Positions 18,978-27,330 of a DNA stretch of 64,000 nucleotides are shown one piece after another; position 1 is the stretch's first letter; every line of letters starts with the position of its first letter. The position numbers were made by a program, and so were the translations under genes. Source of the stretch: Phycisphaerae bacterium (GTDB lineage Bacteria; Planctomycetota; Phycisphaerae; Tepidisphaerales; Tepidisphaeraceae); the NCBI GenBank assembly GCA_026004655.1, contig BPJO01000008.1, positions 62,001 to 126,000 of the forward strand, written 5' to 3'. Under the pieces are notes generated by a model. The model saw only the letters and a list, made by a program, of their open reading frames with translations. It ran no database searches and was not told the origin of the DNA.

Positions 18978-21329
18978 TTATCCGCCTGAGGTTTGGGTGG
19001 TCGGACGGGTGGTCGAACCGGTGATCTGTTGTAACAAAGATTTGGCCGATTCATTTTTTGGCTGCATTCGTACTAACGCCTGCAACTCACGAACCGCGTC
19101 ATCCTTACGACCGATCTGAACCAGCAACCGTCCGAGCATCAATCGGGCTTCAAAATGATCCGGTTTGATTTCGATCAACCTGACCAACTGGGCAGCGGCA
19201 TAAGACGGGTTTCCTGACTGCACCAGTGCTTCAGCAGTCACCAACATAGCCTCGACATTCGTTTTATCTTCCGATAACACCTGGTTCAACAAGTCCGCCG
19301 ACTCTGACGTTCGTCCGAGTTTTAATAAGACTTTCGCCAGCTCGATCTTCGGACCGGACAACCGCGGAGCGATCTCGGACGCGACAGTCAGATCTTCAAT
19401 GGCTTGGCCGATCACTTTCATATGAGATTCTTCAAGAGGCTGTCCTTCGGTCAACTGCAAAGATTTGAGCTTCAAATCGGCTGCTTTCATTCGGGCTTCG
19501 GCAAATGTAGTCGGCATTTTGTCGGACATTTTCGGTTCGAGTTCCTGAATCTCCTGGTAGACCTGCAAAGCCGATGCCTTATCATTCATCTGGGTATAGA
19601 GCGCTGCAAGCAAAAACTTCGGACCGACGAATTGTCTGATCCCCTGCTCAGCAGCCATACGCTCGGATTCCATCGCCAGGCGCATAGCTTCATCACGGTT
19701 CCCATACCTTAGCGCCAATAATGCTTTCTGAAATGGGATTTCCCATGCAGAGGGGTTCATTTTTTCGGCCGTAGTCAGCCATTTTCCCGCAGCGGTGTAA
19801 TAATCGGCTATCCATTTCCTGACCTTCTCCGGATCTTCCGCAATTGGTAGTACGTCGGATGTCAGTCGATCGGCTTCGGATCGGAACCAAGCCCCCAGAT
19901 TCGTCGCTGCCAGCCACGATCGATCATTACGAATCAACGTGTCAGTCCACAGACGTCTCGGATTCGCAAAACTAAGGCTGTGCAAGATGGTGAATGTTCC
20001 CAGGACGATAATCAACCCCACCGCTGGAATGGTAAGTAGCTTGTGGCTCACAAATAGACGCGTCAGTCCCGTGGCAAAGAGCACAATCAATCCGACCGAA
20101 GCCACATACACAAAATGATCTGCCACCCACGAAAATCGCATCGGATAGACGTTCGCCAGTCCCATCGCAGGCACCAGAGAACCCAGATAAATCAGCACCC
20201 CTGCCAAAACTCCTCGTCCCCATCGTTTGCGCATCACCAATAGTACCCCGACCACTACCAGCACCCCGATAACCCCCAACCATTGGATCGGATTCGAGGC
20301 GTTGAGTTCCCACTTGGGATAGTTGAACATCAACCCGTCCGGCAAATAGCGTCTCAAACCCTCACCGACCGAAATCACCGTCGCAGGCGGGTTACTCATC
20401 TGCATCCCCTCGGGCAACCCCCAGGCAAATGGATGAGGCAAAAACAGTTTCCATACATAAAACCAGCAAACTTGTCCGGCTAACACGATTCGATCCAAAA
20501 TCCCATATGACCAGGGTTGACCGGTCGCTCCGACGATGAACGGATGACGTTCGATCCAGGAGGTAAGCAATCCCCCGGCTACTGCCAAGATCAACGGAAG
20601 GATCAAAGGTTTCACATCCTGCAGCGTAATCCGTCCCTTTTTCCACCACACCAGCACCCCAATCACCCCCGGAAGCACCGCGAGTGTGGTTTTAGAGAGA
20701 ATTGCACAAAGAAAAAGAATGAAAAACAGAAGGTAGAGACGCTTCGGATCGTCCGGCAAAGATAAATCCATCCCCCCTTCGTCCTCATCCGGGGTCGATT
20801 GGACAGTTGGAACAGGCTTTTCGATCAGCCCGATGTATCTCAGATAAATCAGCAAAGCACCTAAACCAAAAGCCAATGAAAGCGTATTCTTGCGTTCCGA
20901 AATCCAAGCCACCGATTCCACGTGAATAGGGTGCACCGCAAAAATCGCCGCTGCCAACCAGGCGCCGGGCACTTTGAGTCCTTGAAGAATCTTCCACAGC
21001 AAGACGGCGCTGATCCCATGGAGCAGAAAGTTCACCACATGTGAAACCACCGGATTAGCTCCAAAGACCTGGTATTCAATCCAAAAAGACGTAAACGTCA
21101 CCGGGTAGTATTGAGGTGTGGCTCCGAGAGTGGTCCACATTTGGCTTAAACCGGCCAGATCTCGAAGATAAACGTTGTTGACAAGATAGGTGTCATCATC
21201 CCATATGAAATCGAAACGACTGGTGTAGGCATAACATAAAATAACCAGTCCCATCAGCAACAGGCCGCCCGTTGTCCCGTTAAACCATTCAGTGAATCCC
21301 GATTTTTTGTGTCCTACCGACTCCACCAT
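18978..21329 (-). CDS. TMTC/ArnT-like membrane protein with C-terminal TPR repeats
   Basis: 783 residues. The first helix is followed by an acidic pair in FDFIWDDDTYLVNN, and then by FAVHPIHVESVAWISERKNTLS, the hallmark stretch of TMTC-type and related GT-C glycosyltransferase-like proteins. About ten membrane helices reach residue 440. The C-terminal about 330 residues are TPR-type helices (for example AKVLLKLGRTSESADLLNQVL and ARLMLGRLLVQIGRKDDAVREL). In eukaryotes TMTC proteins transfer mannose to Ser/Thr; in planctomycetes such proteins are common and untested. GAGG lies 8 nt before the ATG. It ends 30 nt from the convergent tRNA-Leu gene and diverges from the GT4 gene. Confidence 0.8.
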   Translation of the reverse strand: MVESVGHKKSGFTEWFNGTTGGLLLMGLVILCYAYTSRFDFIWDDDTYLVNNVYLRDLAGLSQMWTTLGATPQYYPVTFTSFWIEYQVFGANPVVSHVVNFLLHGISAVLLWKILQGLKVPGAWLAAAIFAVHPIHVESVAWISERKNTLSLAFGLGALLIYLRYIGLIEKPVPTVQSTPDEDEGGMDLSLPDDPKRLYLLFFILFLCAILSKTTLAVLPGVIGVLVWWKKGRITLQDVKPLILPLILAVAGGLLTSWIERHPFIVGATGQPWSYGILDRIVLAGQVCWFYVWKLFLPHPFAWGLPEGMQMSNPPATVISVGEGLRRYLPDGLMFNYPKWELNASNPIQWLGVIGVLVVVGVLLVMRKRWGRGVLAGVLIYLGSLVPAMGLANVYPMRFSWVADHFVYVASVGLIVLFATGLTRLFVSHKLLTIPAVGLIIVLGTFTILHSLSFANPRRLWTDTLIRNDRSWLAATNLGAWFRSEADRLTSDVLPIAEDPEKVRKWIADYYTAAGKWLTTAEKMNPSAWEIPFQKALLALRYGNRDEAMRLAMESERMAAEQGIRQFVGPKFLLAALYTQMNDKASALQVYQEIQELEPKMSDKMPTTFAEARMKAADLKLKSLQLTEGQPLEESHMKVIGQAIEDLTVASEIAPRLSGPKIELAKVLLKLGRTSESADLLNQVLSEDKTNVEAMLVTAEALVQSGNPSYAAAQLVRLIEIKPDHFEARLMLGRLLVQIGRKDDAVRELQALVRMQPKNESAKSLLQQITGSTTRPTTQTSGG

Positions 21330-21408
21330 GCAATTTTCCTCGTTTCGCTTTCGTTTGGTGCAAAACTATAACTCAAAAAACTTTTGTTCGCGCGTTCCGG
21401 GTCATTTC

Positions 21409-22530
21409 ATGATCACGATAGGTCCCGTTTGGGATTGCCAGTCAGTGATATCGGCGTTACGCTTGAGGGTTGTGGGACTGAGGGTTTTATTCCTAGTGAC
21501 GGATCTGGAAATCGGTGGGACACCTCGGGTAGTGCGAGATCTGGCAATCCGTTTGCGGTCTGAGGATATCTTCACGTCCGTAGCCTGTCTTGCCCCCTGG
21601 GGACCGGTCGCAGGCGAACTTCTGGATGCCGGAATCCGTGTTACAGAGCTGGGGGCAACATCAACGTTGCAACTTGCTCGTGTTGTTCGGGATTTTGTAC
21701 GTCTGACAAGGCAGGTTGATGTGGTCTTTTCATTCCTGATCCACGCCAACACCGTGGCCGCCCTGAGTTCGGCTTTTCGAAGAGATGTTCGATTTTTCCA
21801 GTCTATCCAGACCACGCAACCCACACCGAGATGGCATTGGCACCTTCAGGGGCTCATCGAACGGGCTGCCGAGAAAATTGTCGTTCCCTCCGAGTCTGTG
21901 GCCAGTGTGGCGGAAAAATGGTCGCATATTCCCCGAAACCGATTCGAGGTTATTCCTAACGCGATCGATGTGCAGAGCTTTCAGAACCTTCAAGTCCACC
22001 TGTTTGAAAGGCCTTGGACCCGTATCGGATTCATTGGGAGACTGGATCCAATCAAATGTGTCCCGGATCTGGTCGAAGCGTTAAGTCGCACGGAACGGGC
22101 GGAACTGCATATTTATGGGATCGGTGAAGACGAAACCCGGATTCGTACAAGTATTCACACCTTTGATGTGTCACATCGGGCCATACTTCACGGAGAAACC
22201 CAATCCGCCCATCAGGCATTACAGCAAATCGACGTGCTGGTACTTCCGAGCACTGCTGAGGGTTTCGGACTGGTCTTGATCGAAGCCATGGCAGCCGGCG
22301 TTCCGGTAGTGGCCACCGATGTACCCGGGATCCGGGATGTGGTCCGGGATCAGGAAACCGGACTTTTGGTCCCGCCTCGTTCTCCCAAAGCCATCTCCGA
22401 AGCAATCCAACGACTGCGTAACGACGTGGACCTGCGTAACAGGCTTATCACATCCGCACGTCAGGAAGTGGCGCAAAGATACACCTGGTCAGTCGTACGG
22501 GACCGATACCGGACGCTGCTGCTTCAATAA
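21409..22530 (+). CDS. Family 4 glycosyltransferase
   Basis: About 373 residues. GT-B fold: an N-terminal LFLVTDLEIGGTPRVVRDLA (acceptor side, glycine-rich loop), FEVIPNAIDVQSF at the start of the donor half, IGFIGRLDPIKCVPDLVEAL, and the E-x7-E signature in PSTAEGFGLVLIEAMAAGVPVVATDVPGI. Uses a nucleotide sugar to extend a glycan or lipid; the substrate is unknown. The start is unsure: ATG at 21409, or GTG at 21472 just before the conserved strand; the frame's first ATG at 21292 would overlap the divergent gene. trpF follows after 12 nt. Confidence 0.85.
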   Translation: MITIGPVWDCQSVISALRLRVVGLRVLFLVTDLEIGGTPRVVRDLAIRLRSEDIFTSVACLAPWGPVAGELLDAGIRVTELGATSTLQLARVVRDFVRLTRQVDVVFSFLIHANTVAALSSAFRRDVRFFQSIQTTQPTPRWHWHLQGLIERAAEKIVVPSESVASVAEKWSHIPRNRFEVIPNAIDVQSFQNLQVHLFERPWTRIGFIGRLDPIKCVPDLVEALSRTERAELHIYGIGEDETRIRTSIHTFDVSHRAILHGETQSAHQALQQIDVLVLPSTAEGFGLVLIEAMAAGVPVVATDVPGIRDVVRDQETGLLVPPRSPKAISEAIQRLRNDVDLRNRLITSARQEVAQRYTWSVVRDRYRTLLLQ

Positions 22531-22542
22531 AGTGAGGAAACC

Positions 22543-23208
22543 GTGTCGCGAGTTCGGACCAAACTGTGCGGGATCATGACGGTCGAAGACGCTTTGGCTG
22601 CGGTCGAAGCCGGAGCAGATGCCATCGGTATGATCCTGCACGCCCAGGCCCGACGACGCATCGAACCAGAACTCGCTCGGGAGATCGTCCAGGCTTTGCC
22701 CCCCTACGTGACACCGGTCGGGGTTTTCGTAAACGCATTGCCCGCTCGAGTCTTGGAAATTGCACAACTGGTCAGGTTAACAACTGTGCAGTTTCACGGG
22801 AATGAGACCATCGAAGACATTCGCAGCGTCGACCCACTCAAAGTTATCAAGGCAGTCCGAACAGATCCTCACACCGTTCGAGATGTTCTTTTGGAACTGA
22901 AAGAGACTTCGTGCAAAAATCTGTGCGGGATTTTGCTCGAAACAGCGGTTCCGGGTTCGACAGGGGGAACGGGAGTTGCAAATGACTTTGATTTGATCGA
23001 GCTTCTCAGAACCGAGGGGGCTTTTGAAGGCCTGCCTCCGGTGATCGTTTCCGGAGGGCTGACTCCGCAGAATGTAGGTAAGGTGGTTCGTAGGATCCGA
23101 CCTTATGGGGTAGATGTTTCAAGTGGGATCGAGACCGAGTTCGGGAAAAAATCACCGGAAAAAATGCGGGATTTTGTCAAACAGGCGATGTCGGGTTGTC
23201 ATGGGTGA
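22543..23208 (+). CDS. trpF: Phosphoribosylanthranilate isomerase
   Basis: 221 residues, family-typical. Converts N-(5-phosphoribosyl)anthranilate to CdRP in tryptophan synthesis. The TIM barrel starts with TKLCGIMTVEDA, where the Cys is the catalytic base (KxCG motif). Then come VGVFVNA, VQFHGNE, the catalytic Asp region (LLETAVPGSTGGTG, with Glu-Thr in place of the more usual LLD) and the phosphate-binding VSGGLTPQNV and GVDVSSGIE. It starts with GTG, preceded by AGTGAGGA. No other trp gene is nearby. The 3' end overlaps the convergent prenyl synthase gene by 32 nt. Confidence 0.9.
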   Translation: MSRVRTKLCGIMTVEDALAAVEAGADAIGMILHAQARRRIEPELAREIVQALPPYVTPVGVFVNALPARVLEIAQLVRLTTVQFHGNETIEDIRSVDPLKVIKAVRTDPHTVRDVLLELKETSCKNLCGILLETAVPGSTGGTGVANDFDLIELLRTEGAFEGLPPVIVSGGLTPQNVGKVVRRIRPYGVDVSSGIETEFGKKSPEKMRDFVKQAMSGCHG

Positions 23209-24253
23209 AATACTTCTGTTGCATGAGTTCGAGGATCGATCGCATGGATTGTCGCAAGGAATCGGGCAAGGCCCTGCTTTGCAGCACACGGGCCGAAGTC
23301 CGCAGCAGATCGCGAATGATATCGATGGTTTGCTCAACGGCTGGGGTCTGAAGAATCTGACAACGCAAACGATCTGCTAGGGATAAGGCTTGCTCCAGAG
23401 GCGCGTTCTGAATGAGGCTGAGGGTCTGATCCAAAGCGTCATGTTCGGATGAGGACTGTGCTGATCGGGCTAGTAGAAGCGTGAGAGTGCGTTTGCCTTC
23501 GACCAGATCCGAACCCTCACTGACAGGTTTAAGCAAATCGATCAGATCATTCTGAATCTGGTACGCCTGGCCGATTGACAGTGCAAACTCTGAGATAGCC
23601 TGACGGGCCGCATCGGAAAGATCGGCCAAAATCGCGCCAGAGAGCATGGGACCTTCAAAGGTGTATGCCGCCGTTTTCCAGTGATATTCACGCAACAACG
23701 TATGAACATCACACAACTTCAGCGGGACATGCGATTGTAGAATATCTACCGCTTGTCCGAACCCTGTTAGCGACGCTACGCGAGCGAAAAGGCGGTGGAG
23801 CTGACGATACGATTCCGCATCGGTCTGAAGTTCAGAGAGAATCCGCTGGGTAGCGGCGTACATCAGGTCACCCGCCACGATTCCCAAGTTCACACCGAAT
23901 CGGGGAGAATCACTGTCAAGACTCTGAAGCTGCTTGTGAAGAGCTGGTTGATTGCGACGCTGGTCCGAACCATCGACAATATCGTCGTGAATCAACAAAA
24001 ATGCGTGGAAGATTTCCCATGCTGTCGCTACGTCCAACACCACTTCTGGTGCAGATGACTCGGAGCGATCGGATGCATTTAAATATGTCCATATGACTAA
24101 CTGTGGTCTTAGGCGCTTTCCAGACCGACAAGCATATAACTTCATTAGTTGGCTTAAAGAAGCAAGATCTGGAATATCGAGTATCTGATCCAGTTTATGT
24201 CTGAAGTGGTTATCGAAGTCTCGAAATTGTGTGTCTGAAATTAGATTGAGCAT
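23177..24253 (-). CDS. Polyprenyl (trans-isoprenyl) diphosphate synthase
   Basis: About 358 residues. Chain-elongating synthase making C15-C20 or longer diphosphates for quinones or carotenoids. The first Asp-rich motif is DDIVD in LLIHDDIVDGSDQRRNQPALH. The second is weakened to NDLID in QIQNDLIDL, but the overall pattern (GKRLRPQLVIWTY, MYAATQRILSE, EGKRTLTLLLA) is clear. Some TTG-started readings extend to 24274; the ATG at 24253 is chosen. The product length cannot be told with confidence. Convergent overlap with trpF of 32 nt. Confidence 0.85.
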   Translation of the reverse strand: MLNLISDTQFRDFDNHFRHKLDQILDIPDLASLSQLMKLYACRSGKRLRPQLVIWTYLNASDRSESSAPEVVLDVATAWEIFHAFLLIHDDIVDGSDQRRNQPALHKQLQSLDSDSPRFGVNLGIVAGDLMYAATQRILSELQTDAESYRQLHRLFARVASLTGFGQAVDILQSHVPLKLCDVHTLLREYHWKTAAYTFEGPMLSGAILADLSDAARQAISEFALSIGQAYQIQNDLIDLLKPVSEGSDLVEGKRTLTLLLARSAQSSSEHDALDQTLSLIQNAPLEQALSLADRLRCQILQTPAVEQTIDIIRDLLRTSARVLQSRALPDSLRQSMRSILELMQQKYFTHDNPTSPV

Positions 24254-24359
24254 CCGACCATCACCGTTTGCCAATTGTTCGCTCTTAATCAGAAAAAGGC
24301 AACCAAAATGTTTCGGTGGTGGTGTTTGAATTACAAAATACTAATAGGCCATATACGTT

Positions 24360-24908
24360 TTAGTTATGAGATAGAGTCTCCAAGTAATCGATCGCAGCTT
24401 TGAGGACGGCTTTGGCATTAGCGTAGGTAAGCCGATGTATGGCAGACGACTCATCCAGCCATGCGTAATCGACGTGTTCTTGCGAAAGTCGTACCGATTC
24501 GGTTTCGGTACGGGCCAGAAAAAAAACGACGGTCTTTTTGATCAGCCTACCCTTGCGATTCCGAAAAAAATATTCGATCTCCCGCACGAATCCTTCATGA
24601 AAAGAAATAGTGTCGATCCCGGTTTCCTCCCGGAGTTCACGAACCGCAGCCGATCGGTCATCTTCCGTCGCTTCGACGTGTCCCTTGGGATAATCCCAAT
24701 GACTTCCATAATCGAGAAGTAAAAACAAGCGTTGGCCCTGAGGGTTGACTCGGTACAAAACAATTCCTGCAGAGCGTTCGAAATTCACGTACCAAGTTGT
24801 AAAGCACCTGTATTGCGGGTGCAAGACATAAACCCCTTTTCCCTGATCCGATTCGCGAACAAACATAATCGGACCTTCAGTATTGCCTAATTTAACTTGC
24901 TTTCCCAT
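24360..24908 (-). CDS. Nudix hydrolase, Ap4A hydrolase-like
   Basis: 182 residues. The Nudix box is complete: GHVEATEDDRSAAVRELREETGI at about residues 78-100, fitting G-x5-E-x7-REUxEE-xGU. The neighbouring LLDYGSHWDYPKGH and a C-terminal EHVDYAWLDESSAI are typical of small bis(5'-nucleosyl)-tetraphosphatases. An N-terminal extension of about 45 residues precedes the usual family start at ERSAGIVLY; its role is unknown. It diverges from the calpain gene across a short spacer holding a 16-bp perfect palindrome. Confidence 0.88.
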   Translation of the reverse strand: MGKQVKLGNTEGPIMFVRESDQGKGVYVLHPQYRCFTTWYVNFERSAGIVLYRVNPQGQRLFLLLDYGSHWDYPKGHVEATEDDRSAAVRELREETGIDTISFHEGFVREIEYFFRNRKGRLIKKTVVFFLARTETESVRLSQEHVDYAWLDESSAIHRLTYANAKAVLKAAIDYLETLSHN

Positions 24909-24914
24909 TTTCCG

Positions 24915-24930
24915 TATCTGACGTCAGATA
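24915..24930. promoter_or_regulatory. 16-bp perfect palindrome between divergent genes
   Basis: TATCTGACGTCAGATA reads the same on both strands, sits 6 nt from the Nudix ATG and about 14-23 nt before the calpain start. Likely a dimeric repressor site for one or both genes; the protein is unknown. Confidence 0.5.
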
Positions 24931-24952
24931 GGGTCAGAAAAGGATGTGTGGT

Positions 24953-26329
24953 ATGGTTCAAAACGGGATTAACCAGTTACAAGTTCTGGAATCACGGTGT
25001 TTAATGTCGGCCGGATCGTCAGGAAGTGACATCGTCCGCTTCGGAGACGGCCATCAGCTGATCCTCTACGGCACACGTCGGGATGATGTGATTCAACTGT
25101 ATTTCACGGGCGACACCTATCTGGTACGAGCCAATAACCAGCAGCCTTTGACTTTCACTCAGCCTTTTAATTCCGTTCGAATCATCGGGGGAAAAGGAAA
25201 CGACGTCATCAAAGTCGATGCTTCGGTCATGGTCCCGGCCTATTTGCACGGTGGTAACGGAAATGACACCCTCTGTGGTGGGAGTGGCCAGGATTTTCTC
25301 TACGGCGATCAAGGAATCGATCGGCTTTACGGAAATGCAGGGAACGACCAGATCATCACCATCGGGGGCGGAAATCGTGATTTGGTCACCGGGGGCAAAG
25401 GTCTGGATTCTTTCTGGATGGACTTATCTTCCAGGGAAAAACTCATCGACCCCTCCGCAGACGAATGGAAAGTCGGCTCGGTCAATCGTGTCAAAGGCTT
25501 TCAGTCTTCTTCTGCGACCAATGGACAAATCAATCAGTCGGTCAGCACTGAACTTCTTGGTCAACGGATCAACGACCCAACGTTAACCAATGGAACGTAT
25601 GTGTATGAGTCTTTTAATCGACATCCGTTGTTTTCGTCCCGAGGTCCGAGTATGGATGATGTGAAACAGGGTCAAATCGGTGATTGTTATTTCTTGGCCA
25701 CTCTGGCCGGGGCCGCCCATGTTTCACCGGATTCGATCCGATCGATGATCACCGACCTGGGCGACGGAACTTATGCGGTGAGGTTTGCGAATCCCGATAA
25801 TTCCTATCGGTTTTATCGGGTAGACAATGACCTGCCTGTGTCACGAGAAGGGAGCAACCGTCCCGTGTACGCCGGTTTGGGAAATGAGGACTGTCTGTGG
25901 GTCGCACTGGCGGAAAAAGCCTACACCTATCATCGTAACGGGTCCGGAAGTTACGAATCCATCCACGGGGGATGGATGAGTCAAGCGCTCACCGCGATCG
26001 GGGCCCGTCAGCAAGAGACTCTTTGGCGACAACAATCCGGAGGTGCCCAACCATTCATCCACTGGGTCGAACAACAACTGTCTGAGGGAAAAATCGTCAC
26101 CCTGGGCGTGCTGGATGCACAGGATGATTTAAATCTTGTCAGTGGACATGCTTACACCGTCGATTCGGTCAAAACCGACACGGACGGGTCTAAATATCTG
26201 ATTATCCGTAATCCGTGGGCGATCGACGGATACACCTGTACTGACCGTACCAACGACGGATACTTACGTCTGACACCGGATCAAGCCTATCGGGGGATCA
26301 ATGTTTTTGTCAGTGGTCGGGCGGCCTGA
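24953..26329 (+). CDS. Calpain-like Cys protease with RTX repeats and LEPR-type tag
   Basis: About 458 residues. The N terminus has VLESRCLMSA, the planctomycete LEPR-XLL-type motif. Then come haemolysin-type calcium-binding repeats (GGKGNDVI, GGNGNDTLCGGSGQDFLYG, GNAGNDQI; about residues 80-145). The C-terminal calpain (C2) domain has its Cys in QGQIGDCYFLATL (near residue 244), its His in GHAYTVDSV (near 397) and its Asn in IRNPWAID (near 418), so the triad is complete. RTX repeats and the tag suggest an exported, calcium-dependent protease. ATGs at 24944 and 24953 are possible; AAAGG lies at good distance from the second. Confidence 0.85.
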   Translation: MVQNGINQLQVLESRCLMSAGSSGSDIVRFGDGHQLILYGTRRDDVIQLYFTGDTYLVRANNQQPLTFTQPFNSVRIIGGKGNDVIKVDASVMVPAYLHGGNGNDTLCGGSGQDFLYGDQGIDRLYGNAGNDQIITIGGGNRDLVTGGKGLDSFWMDLSSREKLIDPSADEWKVGSVNRVKGFQSSSATNGQINQSVSTELLGQRINDPTLTNGTYVYESFNRHPLFSSRGPSMDDVKQGQIGDCYFLATLAGAAHVSPDSIRSMITDLGDGTYAVRFANPDNSYRFYRVDNDLPVSREGSNRPVYAGLGNEDCLWVALAEKAYTYHRNGSGSYESIHGGWMSQALTAIGARQQETLWRQQSGGAQPFIHWVEQQLSEGKIVTLGVLDAQDDLNLVSGHAYTVDSVKTDTDGSKYLIIRNPWAIDGYTCTDRTNDGYLRLTPDQAYRGINVFVSGRAA

Positions 26330-26368
26330 TGAGTTGCCTTGGTCGATTCTTTTGACACACCACACCAG

Positions 26369-26410
26369 CGCCGGCCCGTAGGTTCGATCGTGCGATCGAG
26401 CGGGCCGGCG
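26369..26410. terminator. Strong nested hairpin between convergent genes
   Basis: CGCCGGCCCG pairs with CGGGCCGGCG, and inside it TCGATCG pairs with CGATCGA. It lies between the ends of the calpain (+) and PCD (-) genes. No T-run follows on either strand, so it may be a processed or Rho-assisted end rather than a classic terminator. Confidence 0.55.
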
Positions 26411-26425
26411 TGATTCTCCGGTCAT

Positions 26426-26713
26426 TCATAATCCACCCAACGCTTCGACCCGCGAGGCCGCCTGCAAGTCGATTTCAGTGACTCCCCCGGCATCATGAGT
26501 CGAGTACCAAACCACGCAACGGTTATACCCGACTTCTAAATTCGGGTGATGATTCATCTGATGAGCCACCCAAGCGACCGAGTTGACGAATGCCATCGTC
26601 TGATAGTAATTCTCGAACTGATAAGACTTTACGATCGAATTATCGGACAATTCCCAACCGGAAAGCTGTTCAAGTCGTTCCCGGACCTGGTCGGGGGTCA
26701 GTTTCTCTGGCAT
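26426..26713 (-). CDS. Pterin-4a-carbinolamine dehydratase
   Basis: 95 residues, full family length. The motif MNHHPNLEVGYNRCVVWYSTHDAGGVTEIDL carries the conserved His-His-Pro of the active site. Known members dehydrate 4a-hydroxytetrahydrobiopterin, or act as small regulators. AAAGGAG lies 6 nt before the ATG at 26713, so the upstream in-frame ATG at 26776 is not used. No phenylalanine hydroxylase gene is nearby. Confidence 0.9.
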   Translation of the reverse strand: MPEKLTPDQVRERLEQLSGWELSDNSIVKSYQFENYYQTMAFVNSVAWVAHQMNHHPNLEVGYNRCVVWYSTHDAGGVTEIDLQAASRVEALGGL

Positions 26714-26804
26714 AAAAAACTCCTTTCTTGATTGCGACGGAATCTTACTTGCAGACTGGTTTTCTGAGTGACACAATCATTGGCGAAAAATCAGTCACCT
26801 GACC

Positions 26805-26810
26805 GATAAT
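26805..26810 (+). promoter_or_regulatory. -10 hexamer GATAAT for dut, leaderless
   Basis: GATAAT ends exactly 6 nt before the GTG start of dut, and no Shine-Dalgarno site is present. A weak -35 (TTGGCG, 26780-26785) has a 19-nt spacer. Confidence 0.5.
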
Positions 26811-26816
26811 AGCCTT

Positions 26817-27275
26817 GTGACAGTTGTTCCGATCGAGGTCCGGTTAAAAAGGTTTCCTCACGGCCGGGGTCTACCCCTACCGACGCGGATGACCGCTCAT
26901 GCTGCCGGGTTTGATGTTTGTGCTGCAGTCGACCAGCCGGTGGTTCTCAAACGGGGTGAAATTCGTCTGATTCCTTGTGGGTTCGCGTTGGCTGTTCCCG
27001 AAGGATATGAGTGTCAGGTACGTCCCCGGTCAGGTCTGTCGAGCAAGTTCGGCGTGACCATGATCAATTCTCCCGGTACGATCGATTCGGACTATCGGGG
27101 AGAAGTTTTCATCCCGCTAGTCAACCACGGTCCGTCGGATTTTACGGTCGAACGGGGAATGAGGATTGCCCAAATGCTCATTTTGCCGGTCCCGCCGGTC
27201 AAGCTGGTAGAAGTCGAGGATCTGGACGAAACCGCCCGTGGTTCGGGCGGTTTTGGTCACACAGGACACGTATGA
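26817..27275 (+). CDS. dut: dUTP diphosphatase
   Basis: 152 residues. Hydrolyses dUTP to dUMP and pyrophosphate. All five family motifs are present: AGFDVCAA (1), RPRSGLSSK (2), INSPGTIDSDYRGEVF (3, with catalytic Asp), RGMRIAQM (4) and GSGGFGHTG (5). It starts with GTG and probably has a leaderless mRNA. The ftsK reading frame follows closely. Confidence 0.95.
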   Translation: MTVVPIEVRLKRFPHGRGLPLPTRMTAHAAGFDVCAAVDQPVVLKRGEIRLIPCGFALAVPEGYECQVRPRSGLSSKFGVTMINSPGTIDSDYRGEVFIPLVNHGPSDFTVERGMRIAQMLILPVPPVKLVEVEDLDETARGSGGFGHTGHV

Positions 27276-27330
27276 GGATGGTTCGCAACCGTCCGAAACG
27301 GGTCGAGGCGGGTGCGGTCATGACGAGAAG

